From Syntrophaceae bacterium (GTDB lineage Bacteria; Desulfobacterota; SM23-61): a stretch of DNA of 5,376 nt. The stretch spans positions 809 to 6,184 of the forward strand of contig PMCE01000296.1 in NCBI GenBank assembly GCA_003154025.1. The letters run 5' to 3'. Position 1 is the first letter of the stretch. Each line of letters starts with the position of its first letter. A model generated the notes under the pieces. It was given only the letters and a program-made list of their open reading frames with translations. It did not search any database and was not told the origin of the DNA. This document shows, piece by piece, positions 1 through 4,935 of this stretch. Made by a program: the position numbers and the translations under genes.

Positions 1-323
1 CCTCCGGAGTCCTGGCTGCCCAAGCCGTGAAGCAGGCCCGGGAAAAGAAAGATTTTTCGGCGGCGAGCCTCTCGGTTTATCAAAAGCTGTTAGAGGAGAG
101 CTTCGTCCTGAAGGACCTGAAGACCTTTCAGGATGCTCCGGCCTTCCTGGATAACCCCCGCCTGTTCCAGCATTATCCCCAAATGGCGGGTAACCTGCTG
201 CAAAGTCTTCTCACCATTGGATCGGAGCCCAAGCAGAAGTTTTCCGCCACCATTCGGGAAAAAGTGAGTTGGAACGAGGCTTGGAAAATTCTCAAGGACC
301 TGCGAAAAGGATGGAAGATATGA
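1..323 (+). CDS. fixC: FixC-type flavoprotein:quinone oxidoreductase, C-terminal part (5' end outside window)
   Basis: This is the last 106 codons of an FAD-dependent oxidoreductase related to ETF:quinone oxidoreductase. It is read in the frame starting at base 3, which is open to the window edge. The visible segment starts SGVLAAQAV, the end of the FAD-domain helix. It continues through a Y-x-K-L-L-E-E-S-F-V-L-K-D-L helix and the segment APAFLDNPRLFQHYPQM, which closely resembles the C-terminus of FixC as I remember it. FixC proteins are normally about 430 residues, so roughly three quarters lies upstream. By family knowledge it accepts electrons from the FixAB flavoprotein and passes them, with FixX, to the quinone pool at the membrane. 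It overlaps fixX by four bases (ATGA), implying translational coupling. The GTG at 27 is internal and not a start. Confidence 0.93.
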   Translation, partial: SGVLAAQAVKQAREKKDFSAASLSVYQKLLEESFVLKDLKTFQDAPAFLDNPRLFQHYPQMAGNLLQSLLTIGSEPKQKFSATIREKVSWNEAWKILKDLRKGWKI

Positions 324-604
324 GCCCGACCCCCCACATGAAAGCCAAGCTGGGGAAGGACGTTTTCAAACCGGGCAAGGAGCGACACATCAGCATCCGT
401 CCCGGCTATGAGAAAGACCCGCGCCTGAGAGCAGCCGTCTATGTTTGCCCGGCAGGTCTGTATTCCGAAAACAGCAAGGGCGAGGTCGAACTGGAAATCG
501 ACGGTTGCCTCGAATGCGGCACCTGCCGCATCGCCTGCGGGACCGAGGTGCTTGAGTGGAATTATCCGGCGGGGGGCGTGGGCGTCCAGTTCCGGTTTGG
601 ATAA
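320..604 (+). CDS. fixX: FixX ferredoxin-like protein
   Basis: A 94-residue ferredoxin-like protein, the same size as E. coli FixX (95 aa). Cys43 lies in CPAGLY and Cys63, Cys66 and Cys69 in CLECGTC, the four-cysteine arrangement that binds the 4Fe-4S cluster in FixX and in the C-terminal domain of ETF:quinone oxidoreductase. An extra Cys73 follows. The C-terminus ends in V-x-F-R-F-G, also typical of the family. The ATG at 320 is chosen because it overlaps the fixC stop (ATGA) and has AAGGA at 307-311, eight bases upstream. The alternative ATG at 311 would leave the purine run too close. By family knowledge it works with FixC to move electrons between the flavoprotein and quinone. It is clearly co-transcribed with fixC. 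Confidence 0.94.
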   Translation: MSPTPHMKAKLGKDVFKPGKERHISIRPGYEKDPRLRAAVYVCPAGLYSENSKGEVELEIDGCLECGTCRIACGTEVLEWNYPAGGVGVQFRFG

Positions 605-610
605 AACAGC

Positions 611-699
611 AAAGAGCAAAGAGCATAGAGCGGAGTGTTAAAGACAAAACAGATTGATGTTTCGGTTTTTCTCCATGATCTCTGCCCGCTGCTCTATGC
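611..699. repeat. Iterated-word inverted repeat between fixX and etfB (element 1)
   Basis: The left arm is three tandem heptamers: AAAGAGC (611-617), AAAGAGC (618-624) and ATAGAGC (625-631). The right arm contains the reverse complement of the last word, so GCATAGAGC at 623-631 pairs perfectly with GCTCTATGC at 691-699. With a 3-nt bulge the stem gains two more G-C pairs (632-633 with CC at 686-687). The loop is about 59 nt. The element sits seven bases after the fixX stop, and its right arm ends three bases before the etfB ribosome-binding site. There is no U-run, so a classical terminator is unlikely. Confidence 0.6.
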
Positions 700-714
700 C
701 GCGGAGGCGTGTTT

Positions 715-1488
715 ATGAACATTGTGGTGTGCGTCAAACAGACCGTTGACCTGCAGCAGATCCGGATCCGGAAGGAAACCCGGGAGCCGGTCCTGGAGAA
801 TATCCCCCTGACTCTGGGCGCCATAGACAAGAACGCCCTGGAGGAGGCGGTACGGTTGAAAGACAAGACCGGCGGGAAGGTCATCGCCGTTTCGGTGGGC
901 CCGGAGACTCTGGAGGAAACCATTAAGGAAGGCTTGGCCATGGGCGCGGATGAAGCCATCCTGGTGACGGTACCGGGCCTCGAAGGAGCGGAAAGCGCCA
1001 AGGCGGTTCTGCTGCTCGCCGGGGCGATCAAACAGGTGGAAGGGGTTGACCTGATTCTCCTGGGCGAAGGGTCGGCGGACAACTATTCCGGCCAGGTGGG
1101 GCCGAGGTTGGCGGAGATTCTTGACCTCCCCCAGGTCACTTATGTGAAATCTCTGGAAGTCGATGGGCGAAAGGTGAAGGCGGTCCGCAGCCTGGAAGAT
1201 ATCCTGGAGGAGGTGGAGGTGGAACTGCCGGTATTGATCACGGTAGTCAGCGAAATCAATGAGCCGAGAATCCCTGCCGTGACCCAGATCCTAAGAGCCG
1301 GCCGAAAGCCAAAGAAGATTTTAAAGCCTGCCGACCTTTCTTCGACGGTTGTAGAAGGGCGGTTCGTGGAAACCTTTAGCAATCGCGCCCCGGTTCAGGA
1401 AAGAAAGGGGATCCTTTTCAAAGAAGGTTTGAAAGAACTGCCCAGCCTGGTTCAGGCTCTGAAGGAAGAAGGGGTGGGGAGGAACTGA
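715..1488 (+). CDS. etfB: Electron transfer flavoprotein, beta subunit (EtfB/FixA)
   Basis: A 257-residue ETF beta subunit, normal family length. Recognisable segments are the N-terminal strand MNIVVCVKQ; the LTLGAIDKNALEEAVRLKD region (33-50); a nucleotide-binding loop GEGSADNYSGQVGP (117-130); LAEILDLPQVTYV (132-144); and LPVLITV with NEPR (171-185). The GQVGP loop is the form I associate with Fix-type and electron-bifurcating ETFs, whose beta subunit binds a second FAD, rather than AMP as in mitochondrial ETF. This is an inference from sequence. The ATG at 715 is preferred over GTG at 709 because GGAGG at 703-707 lies seven bases upstream of it but only one base before the GTG. It pairs with etfA, which starts one base after its stop. 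Electrons should leave through FixC/FixX encoded just upstream. Confidence 0.95.
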   Translation: MNIVVCVKQTVDLQQIRIRKETREPVLENIPLTLGAIDKNALEEAVRLKDKTGGKVIAVSVGPETLEETIKEGLAMGADEAILVTVPGLEGAESAKAVLLLAGAIKQVEGVDLILLGEGSADNYSGQVGPRLAEILDLPQVTYVKSLEVDGRKVKAVRSLEDILEEVEVELPVLITVVSEINEPRIPAVTQILRAGRKPKKILKPADLSSTVVEGRFVETFSNRAPVQERKGILFKEGLKELPSLVQALKEEGVGRN

Positions 1489-1489
1489 C

Positions 1490-2431
1490 ATGGCTTCGAT
1501 CCTGGTTTCCAGCGAGCGTGCGAATCTGACCTTTGAGCTCCTGGGCAAAGCCAAAGAGCTTGGCGGAGAGATGGGCCTTTCCGTAGCGGCGGCGGCTTTC
1601 AACCCTGCCGATGCCGAGGCATATCTGAAAAGAGGGGCATCGAAGGTATTTTATTCTGAGCAGGCGGAGCTGAAGGATTTCGAGGCCTCGGTTTATGCCC
1701 AGGCCCTGGCTCAGATAGCCCGGGAGGCGGTTGCTTCCCTGATCTTTCTGGGGTCCACCCGCCGGGGGAAGGAACTTGCCGGGCGACTGGCCCAGAAGCT
1801 TCAAGCCGGCTGCCTCACGGATGTGAAATCTGTTGACCTGAAGGAGGGAAAGGTCATCTGCGTGCGCAACGCCTTCGGGGGAGCGACGGAGGCAACGCAG
1901 GCGATTACGACTCGGGTCCAGGTGATAGCCCTCATGCCAAGGGCTTATGGACCGGCGGTCGAGGGCGAAAAGAAAGGGGAGATGGGTTCCCTGGGGTTGG
2001 ACCTCAAACCCTCACGGATCAAGGTTGTAAAGCGATCGGAAAAAGATGCGGGAGCCGTTGACATTCAGGGGGCCGAAGTCCTGGTTTGTGTGGGCAAAGG
2101 CCTGGCCAAACAAGAAGATCTGAAGATCATCGAAGAACTGGCTCGGGCGCTGGGAGGATTGGTGGCCTGCACGAAACCCCTGGCCACGGATTTGAAATGG
2201 CTTCCGGAATCCCGGATCGTCGGCCTCTCCGGCAAAATCGGGAAGCCGCGTCTGGCCCTCTGCCTGGGCCTCTCCGGTCAGGTCCAGTTCAGCGTGGGCG
2301 TCCGCGAGGCCAAGACCATCATGGCCATCAACACCGACCCCAACGCCTACATTTTCCAGATCACCGATTACGGGCTGATTGCGGACCTTCACCAAGCCGT
2401 GCCTAAGTTAATTAGTGCCCTTAAGGGGTAA
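1490..2431 (+). CDS. etfA: Electron transfer flavoprotein, alpha subunit (EtfA/FixB)
   Basis: A 313-residue ETF alpha subunit, the same length as E. coli FixB. The N-terminal half (about 1-185) is the Rossmann-like domain shared with EtfB. The C-terminal FAD domain (about 193-313) shows ALGGLVACTKPLA (220-232), GLSGK (245-249), LGLSGQVQF (259-267), AINTDPNAYIF (279-289) and DYGLIADL (293-300). Two positions are odd. The Arg that stacks on the flavin (ASR/CSRP in relatives) is Lys229, and the His of the usual S-G-x-x-Q-H motif is Phe267. Both may alter semiquinone stability. GGGGAGG at 1476-1482 gives good spacing to the ATG, and the gap to etfB is a single base, so the two are translated together. 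The partner dehydrogenase is not in the window. Confidence 0.95.
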   Translation: MASILVSSERANLTFELLGKAKELGGEMGLSVAAAAFNPADAEAYLKRGASKVFYSEQAELKDFEASVYAQALAQIAREAVASLIFLGSTRRGKELAGRLAQKLQAGCLTDVKSVDLKEGKVICVRNAFGGATEATQAITTRVQVIALMPRAYGPAVEGEKKGEMGSLGLDLKPSRIKVVKRSEKDAGAVDIQGAEVLVCVGKGLAKQEDLKIIEELARALGGLVACTKPLATDLKWLPESRIVGLSGKIGKPRLALCLGLSGQVQFSVGVREAKTIMAINTDPNAYIFQITDYGLIADLHQAVPKLISALKG

Positions 2432-2571
2432 TTCTTCCTTGTCTTTCCCTCCCCAGGACGCCTGTGCCCCCGGAAAAATGGGCCGCTCCTTGACCCGGGG
2501 GAAAGACTTCGACCCGTTCGTGCGGGCAACACCCCCAGCCTTCTCACGTGAAGGTATTCATTTCGTCTGCC
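2432..2571. other. Convergent intergenic gap between etfA and the TIR gene
   Basis: These 140 bases separate two genes that run toward each other. A pyrimidine-rich stretch follows the etfA stop. The arms CCCCCGG (2467-2473) and CCGGGGG (2495-2501) can pair across a 21-nt loop, but no T-run follows on either strand, so a terminator call is not supported. No convincing ORF or RNA was seen. Confidence 0.4.
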
Positions 2572-3324
2572 TTAGATCAACTTATTTTCCTGGAGGTAAT
2601 CTTTCCCTCTCTTGGAGAGGGTGTAACGCACAAGGCCCGTTCCGGCGGGGCTGGCGTACAGATAATTCTCCTCGATCATCCTCTTCAGGATGGGCAGAAT
2701 TTTTTTCTCTTCCGTTTGAAAATGCTGGGCCAAGACCGTCGAAGTATACCCGTAGCTTTCGTTCAGGACGAGCAGGATCTGCACATGAGTGGCTTCGAGG
2801 GGCAGGTCGCCGGCCTCTTTGGCCCCTCTTGCCTTGGCAAAGTCGGTCTCCCCCGGATGGATGGTTTCCAGGACTTGATTCATCTCCTGCCTCATCTGCC
2901 GGTACTGGATGGCCGGCAGCTCCGATATCCCGAGTTCTTTGGCCAGAGTCATGAAAAGCTTCTGGCCAAAGTCTCTCTGGTCCAAGTCGAACCCGGAGAA
3001 AGTCGACAGGGGTTGGGGGAGCTCGGCCAGAGTGAGTCCCGAATAGCAAACCGGGGTGATAGAAATTTTTCTGAGCCAGGCGCACCCTGCTTCGAAAGCA
3101 ATCCAAATTTTTTGGATGGATGCGGGGCTGCAAAGGATAATCAGAGCCTTGATTTCTTCCCAGGCCTTTTCGCTCTTTTCCAGATATTGGGCTGTCGTAG
3201 GAATACTCTCGGGATCGGTGCTGATCATCACCTCACAGTGGTCAGCAAACGCCGAATCGATCCATTTTTTCAGGACCAGGGCAACTTGGAACTCTTCTCG
3301 GATGTGGCTGATGAATATTTTCAT
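2572..3324 (-). CDS. TIR domain protein with C-terminal winged-helix domain
   Basis: A 250-residue protein. Residues 2-115 are a TIR (TIR_2-like) domain: the opening strand KIFISHIREE; the BB-loop region ISTDPESIPTT (34-44); LIILCSPAS (61-69); and W-I-A-F-E (74-78). The last matches the W-x3-E of NAD-cleaving TIR domains such as SARM1, making Glu78 the likely catalytic residue. PVCYSGLTLAELPQPLS (91-107) is typical of bacterial TIR_2 proteins. A helical linker (about 117-175) leads to a winged helix (about 179-247), with helices around VQILLVLNE, YTSTVLAQHF and KKILPILKRMIEENYL, and a wing near LVRYTLSKRGKDYL. The start at 3324 is chosen because the promoter puts the transcript start downstream of the other ATG at 3393. 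AAGGGG at 3329-3334 precedes it. NADase activity and DNA binding are inferences. It stands alone, opposite in strand to its neighbours, which suggests an accessory gene. Confidence 0.88.
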   Translation of the reverse strand: MKIFISHIREEFQVALVLKKWIDSAFADHCEVMISTDPESIPTTAQYLEKSEKAWEEIKALIILCSPASIQKIWIAFEAGCAWLRKISITPVCYSGLTLAELPQPLSTFSGFDLDQRDFGQKLFMTLAKELGISELPAIQYRQMRQEMNQVLETIHPGETDFAKARGAKEAGDLPLEATHVQILLVLNESYGYTSTVLAQHFQTEEKKILPILKRMIEENYLYASPAGTGLVRYTLSKRGKDYLQENKLI

Positions 3325-3353
3325 CTTTCCCCTTCTCGGGCGTATTTTTTCAT
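3321..3353 (-). CDS. Possible 10-codon leader ORF before the TIR gene
   Basis: On the minus strand an ATG at 3353 opens the frame MKKYAREGER, ending in a TGA at 3323-3321 that overlaps the TIR start as ATGA. The predicted transcript start (about 7 bases after the -10 box at 3361-3366) falls almost on this ATG, so it would be translated leaderless if at all. It has no Shine-Dalgarno site. It may be chance; it is listed because the stop/start overlap would couple its translation to the TIR gene. Confidence 0.2.
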   Translation of the reverse strand: MKKYAREGER

Positions 3354-3360
3354 GGGATGA

Positions 3361-3389
3361 ATTATAAAGAAAATCTTTACAACTTTCAA
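3361..3389 (-). promoter_or_regulatory. Sigma70-type promoter of the TIR gene
   Basis: On the minus strand TTGAAA (3389-3384) and TATAAT (3366-3361) are separated by exactly 17 bases. The -35 box matches 5 of 6 consensus bases and the -10 box is perfect. Transcription should begin near 3353-3355, about 30 bases before the TIR start at 3324. This rules out the upstream in-frame ATG at 3393, which would lie ahead of the transcript. Confidence 0.7.
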
Positions 3390-3430
3390 CCATTGCTCGT
3401 CTTCCCCCTGGTTTCAGAGGCCCTAATTTC

Positions 3431-3459
3431 TTGACAATACGGGGGAAGAGGGTTATTTT
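3431..3459 (+). promoter_or_regulatory. Sigma70-type promoter toward the RidA-family gene
   Basis: A perfect TTGACA (3431-3436) is followed after 17 bases by TATTTT (3454-3459), which matches 4 of 6 consensus -10 bases. The predicted start is near 3466, giving a leader of about 150 nt before the GTG at 3618. It is divergent from the TIR promoter, and 41 bp lie between the two -35 boxes. Confidence 0.55.
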
Positions 3460-3480
3460 GAACCGAGGGTAAGGAAAAAG

Positions 3481-3538
3481 GGAATCATGGGGGAGGGAAA
3501 TGGTTTTTTTCTTCCCTCATTTTCGGGTCCGTGATTCC
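3481..3538 (+). other. Long bulged hairpin in the leader of the RidA-family gene
   Basis: An outer stem pairs 3481-3491 with 3528-3538 (11 pairs, including two G-U). An inner stem pairs GAGGGAA (3493-3499) with TTCCCTC (3512-3518). The internal loop is one base on the left and nine on the right; the 12-nt terminal loop is mostly U. Eighteen pairs in 58 nt is more than expected by chance in a leader. Only a few U residues follow the inner stem, so a terminator is weak. I recognise no riboswitch class. The remainder of the 3394-3617 gap shows nothing beyond the two promoters and the ribosome-binding site. Confidence 0.45.
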
Positions 3539-3617
3539 GACCTTCTTTGGGAATACCCGCCCAGGCTCGCGATTTTCTCATTTTTATCCATATCTCTAGG
3601 GAAGGAAGGAGAATCCG

Positions 3618-4076
3618 GTGAGTGCCGAGAAGAAGCTGAAAGAACTGGGAATCACGCTTCCCCAGCCGCCTCAGCCCATCGCCAACTATGTCCGTGCGGT
3701 GCGGGTGGGAAGTCTCCTTTTTGTTTCCGGGCATGGACCTTACGGCGACGGGAAGATCAAGACTGCGGGAAAACTCGGGAAAGAGCTGACCATCGAAGAA
3801 GGGTACCAGGTGGCCCGTAACGTGGGACTGAATTGCCTGGCTTCGGTCAAAGCCGCGGTTGGCGACTTGGATAAGGTGAAGAGAGTCGTGAAGCTCCTGG
3901 GAATGGTCCACTGTACCGAGGAGTTCAAAGACCAGCCCAAAGTGATCAACGGATGTTCGGACCTTCTGGTGGAGGTCTTCGGGGAGGCGGGAAAACACGC
4001 CCGGTCGGCGGTGGGGATGCAGGCCCTGCCCGGCGGAATTCCCGTGGAAATAGAGATGATCTTGGAAGTGGGGTGA
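3618..4076 (+). CDS. RidA/YjgF/YER057c/UK114-family protein
   Basis: A 152-residue member of the RidA superfamily, in the longer subgroup (about 150 aa) that begins LKELGITLP and contains LLFVSGHGP (33-41). HARSAVG (127-133) carries Arg129, equivalent to the substrate-binding arginine of RidA (Arg105 in E. coli). VEIE (143-146) carries the conserved glutamate region. Classical RidA hydrolyses reactive enamine/imine intermediates made by PLP enzymes. Retention of the arginine makes deaminase activity possible, but the physiological role of this subgroup is not settled. The start is GTG at 3618, six bases after AAGGAG (3606-3611); no ATG competes. It is the first gene after the rightward promoter and probably heads a transcript that continues into the hydratase gene across an 83-nt gap with a hairpin. 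Confidence 0.93.
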   Translation: MSAEKKLKELGITLPQPPQPIANYVRAVRVGSLLFVSGHGPYGDGKIKTAGKLGKELTIEEGYQVARNVGLNCLASVKAAVGDLDKVKRVVKLLGMVHCTEEFKDQPKVINGCSDLLVEVFGEAGKHARSAVGMQALPGGIPVEIEMILEVG

Positions 4077-4081
4077 AGATA

Positions 4082-4146
4082 GTGTGAGTGTCAGTGCGAG
4101 TGTGAGTATTTTTTTTGCCTTTATTGACACTCACACTGACACTGAC
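4082..4146. repeat. Iterated-word inverted repeat between the RidA and hydratase genes (element 2)
   Basis: The left arm is a run of hexamers: GTGTGA (4082-4087), GTGTCA (4088-4093), GTGCGA (4094-4099), GTGTGA (4100-4105). The right arm is TGACAC (4125-4130), TCACAC (4131-4136), TGACAC (4137-4142), TGAC. Bases 4087-4105 pair with 4125-4143 at 17 of 19 positions around a 19-nt loop containing T8 (4109-4116). The right arm ends six bases before the hydratase ribosome-binding site. The T-run is in the loop rather than after the stem, so this is not a standard terminator. Confidence 0.8.
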
Positions 4147-4159
4147 TTAGGGAGGACGG

Positions 4160-4579
4160 ATGATCAAAAAAAAGTTTGAAGCCATCCAGATAGGGGAGAA
4201 GCTGACCTTCGGCAAAACCATCACCGAAGCCGATGTTTTCGCCTTCGCCGGGATCACGGGGGATTTCAACCCGATCCACGTGAATGCGGAATTCGCCAAG
4301 ACGTCCTTGTTTGGAAAGCGCGTGGCCCATGGAATGCTTACGGCCGGCCTGATCGACCAGACCCTCACCAACCTGGGCGGACTGGGGACCATCCACCTTT
4401 CCCAGACCGTGAAATTCATGGCCCCGGTCTTCATCGGGGACACGGTGACCGTCGTCTCCGAAGTGGCGGCCAAGGACCCGGCGAAGAATCGGATGACCGT
4501 CAAGTCCACGATCACCAACCAGGACGGGAAGACCGTACTGGAAGGGGAAGCATTGATCATGATGCCCAAGGAGAAATAG
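4160..4579 (+). CDS. MaoC-type (R)-specific enoyl-CoA hydratase (PhaJ-like)
   Basis: A 139-residue single hot-dog-fold hydratase, close in size to PhaJ (134 aa). The hydratase-2 motif is intact: G-D-F-N-P-I-H at 34-40 with catalytic Asp35 and His40, followed by F-G-K-R-V-A-H-G-M-L (51-60) in the active-site tunnel. The later V-K-F-M-A-P-V-F-I-G-D segment (84-94) is also typical. The family adds water to trans-2-enoyl-CoA to give (R)-3-hydroxyacyl-CoA, linking beta-oxidation-type intermediates to polyhydroxyalkanoate or other (R)-hydroxyacyl pathways; the actual substrate cannot be read from sequence. GGAGG at 4151-4155 precedes the ATG by four bases, slightly short. The stop (TAG, 4577-4579) overlaps the ribosome-binding site of the next gene, so the two are coupled. 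Confidence 0.95.
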   Translation: MIKKKFEAIQIGEKLTFGKTITEADVFAFAGITGDFNPIHVNAEFAKTSLFGKRVAHGMLTAGLIDQTLTNLGGLGTIHLSQTVKFMAPVFIGDTVTVVSEVAAKDPAKNRMTVKSTITNQDGKTVLEGEALIMMPKEK

Positions 4580-4589
4580 GAGGAAAAGG

Positions 4590-4865
4590 ATGGCCAAATA
4601 CAAAGTGATTGCCAGAGCCAAAGACAGCCGCTGCCCCATGGTGAAGGTGGGGGACCAGATCGTTATCGAAAACAATATGCTGAACCTGAAAGAGTCGAAG
4701 AACGTTTGCGTGGTGGCCCTCAGCGCTATCCAATATTCCCTGTTCATGATGAGCAAAGCCAAAGACCCCAAGGATTTCGGCCGGGATCAGGTCTACACCC
4801 TCCAGTGCCCGGACCCGGACACCCGGGTGATTTATGAGATTTCCCGCAAGGTGACGGAAAAATAA
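4590..4865 (+). CDS. TIGR04076-like small protein of unknown function
   Basis: A 91-residue protein that I place, from memory, in the TIGR04076 family. It has a Y-K-V-x-A-R-A opening, CP followed by K-V-G-D (Cys15 to Asp22), a central Cys40 before a helical stretch, and CPDPDTRVIYEISR (73-86) near the end. No function is established that I know of. Cys15, Cys40 and Cys73 could bind a metal or be redox active, but this is inference. No signal peptide or membrane segment is visible. AGGAGG at 4578-4583, six bases before the ATG, overlaps the hydratase stop, so it is in the same operon. The neighbouring CoA and RidA genes hint at a metabolic accessory role only. Confidence 0.75.
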   Translation: MAKYKVIARAKDSRCPMVKVGDQIVIENNMLNLKESKNVCVVALSAIQYSLFMMSKAKDPKDFGRDQVYTLQCPDPDTRVIYEISRKVTEK

Positions 4866-4908
4866 GTAGCGGCCGGAGGCCAGCTTTCAGCCAGGGAAAA
4901 AGGAAGTT

Positions 4909-4935
4909 ATGGAAGCGGGGGTGTTTTTTTTCTGA
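4909..4935 (+). CDS. Possible 8-codon leader ORF, or true N-terminus of the next gene
   Basis: ATG at 4909, with AGGAAG (4901-4906) just upstream, opens M-E-A-G-V-F-F-F, stopping at TGA (4933-4935). The stop overlaps the next ATG as TGATG. It contains T8 (4924-4931). Adding one T, or a one-base backward ribosomal slip, would join this start to the downstream frame. It therefore has the better ribosome-binding site of the two starts. It is either a coupled leader peptide, a slippage site or a homopolymer sequencing error. Confidence 0.4.
   Translation: MEAGVFFF

Noticed and set aside
654..679. A promoter for etfB from TTGATG and CATGAT
   Set aside because: The spacer is only 14 bases, and the -10 match is poor.
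709..714. GTG at 709 as the etfB start
   Set aside because: It lies one base after GGAGG; the ATG at 715 has correct spacing and matches the family N-terminus.
390..1082. A 230-codon minus-strand ORF across fixX and etfB
   Set aside because: It is Ser/Arg/Pro-rich antisense shadow of two well-supported genes.
2467..2501. GC-rich inverted repeat as a terminator for etfA
   Set aside because: Only 7 bp with a 21-nt loop, and no T-run on either strand.
2572..3324. TIR gene as part of a Thoeris defence system
   Set aside because: No ThsA-like SIR2/SLOG protein is adjacent; the neighbours are metabolic genes, and the fused winged helix does not fit ThsB.
2548..3360. A 270-codon plus-strand ORF opposite the TIR gene
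   Set aside because: It is antisense to a clearly recognisable TIR/winged-helix protein with its own promoter, shows no family features and lacks a good ribosome-binding site.
3325..3393. In-frame upstream ATG at 3393 giving the TIR protein 23 more residues
   Set aside because: The extra codons overlap the -35 and -10 boxes, so they would not be transcribed from this promoter. TIR proteins of this type begin at the first strand, K-I-F-I-S-H.
4082..4146. Short tandem repeats as a CRISPR array
   Set aside because: Units are 6 nt, with no spacers and no cas genes.
4121..4771. A 216-codon minus-strand ORF across the hydratase and the next gene
   Set aside because: Antisense shadow. The plus strand carries the intact hydratase motif and a coupled downstream gene.
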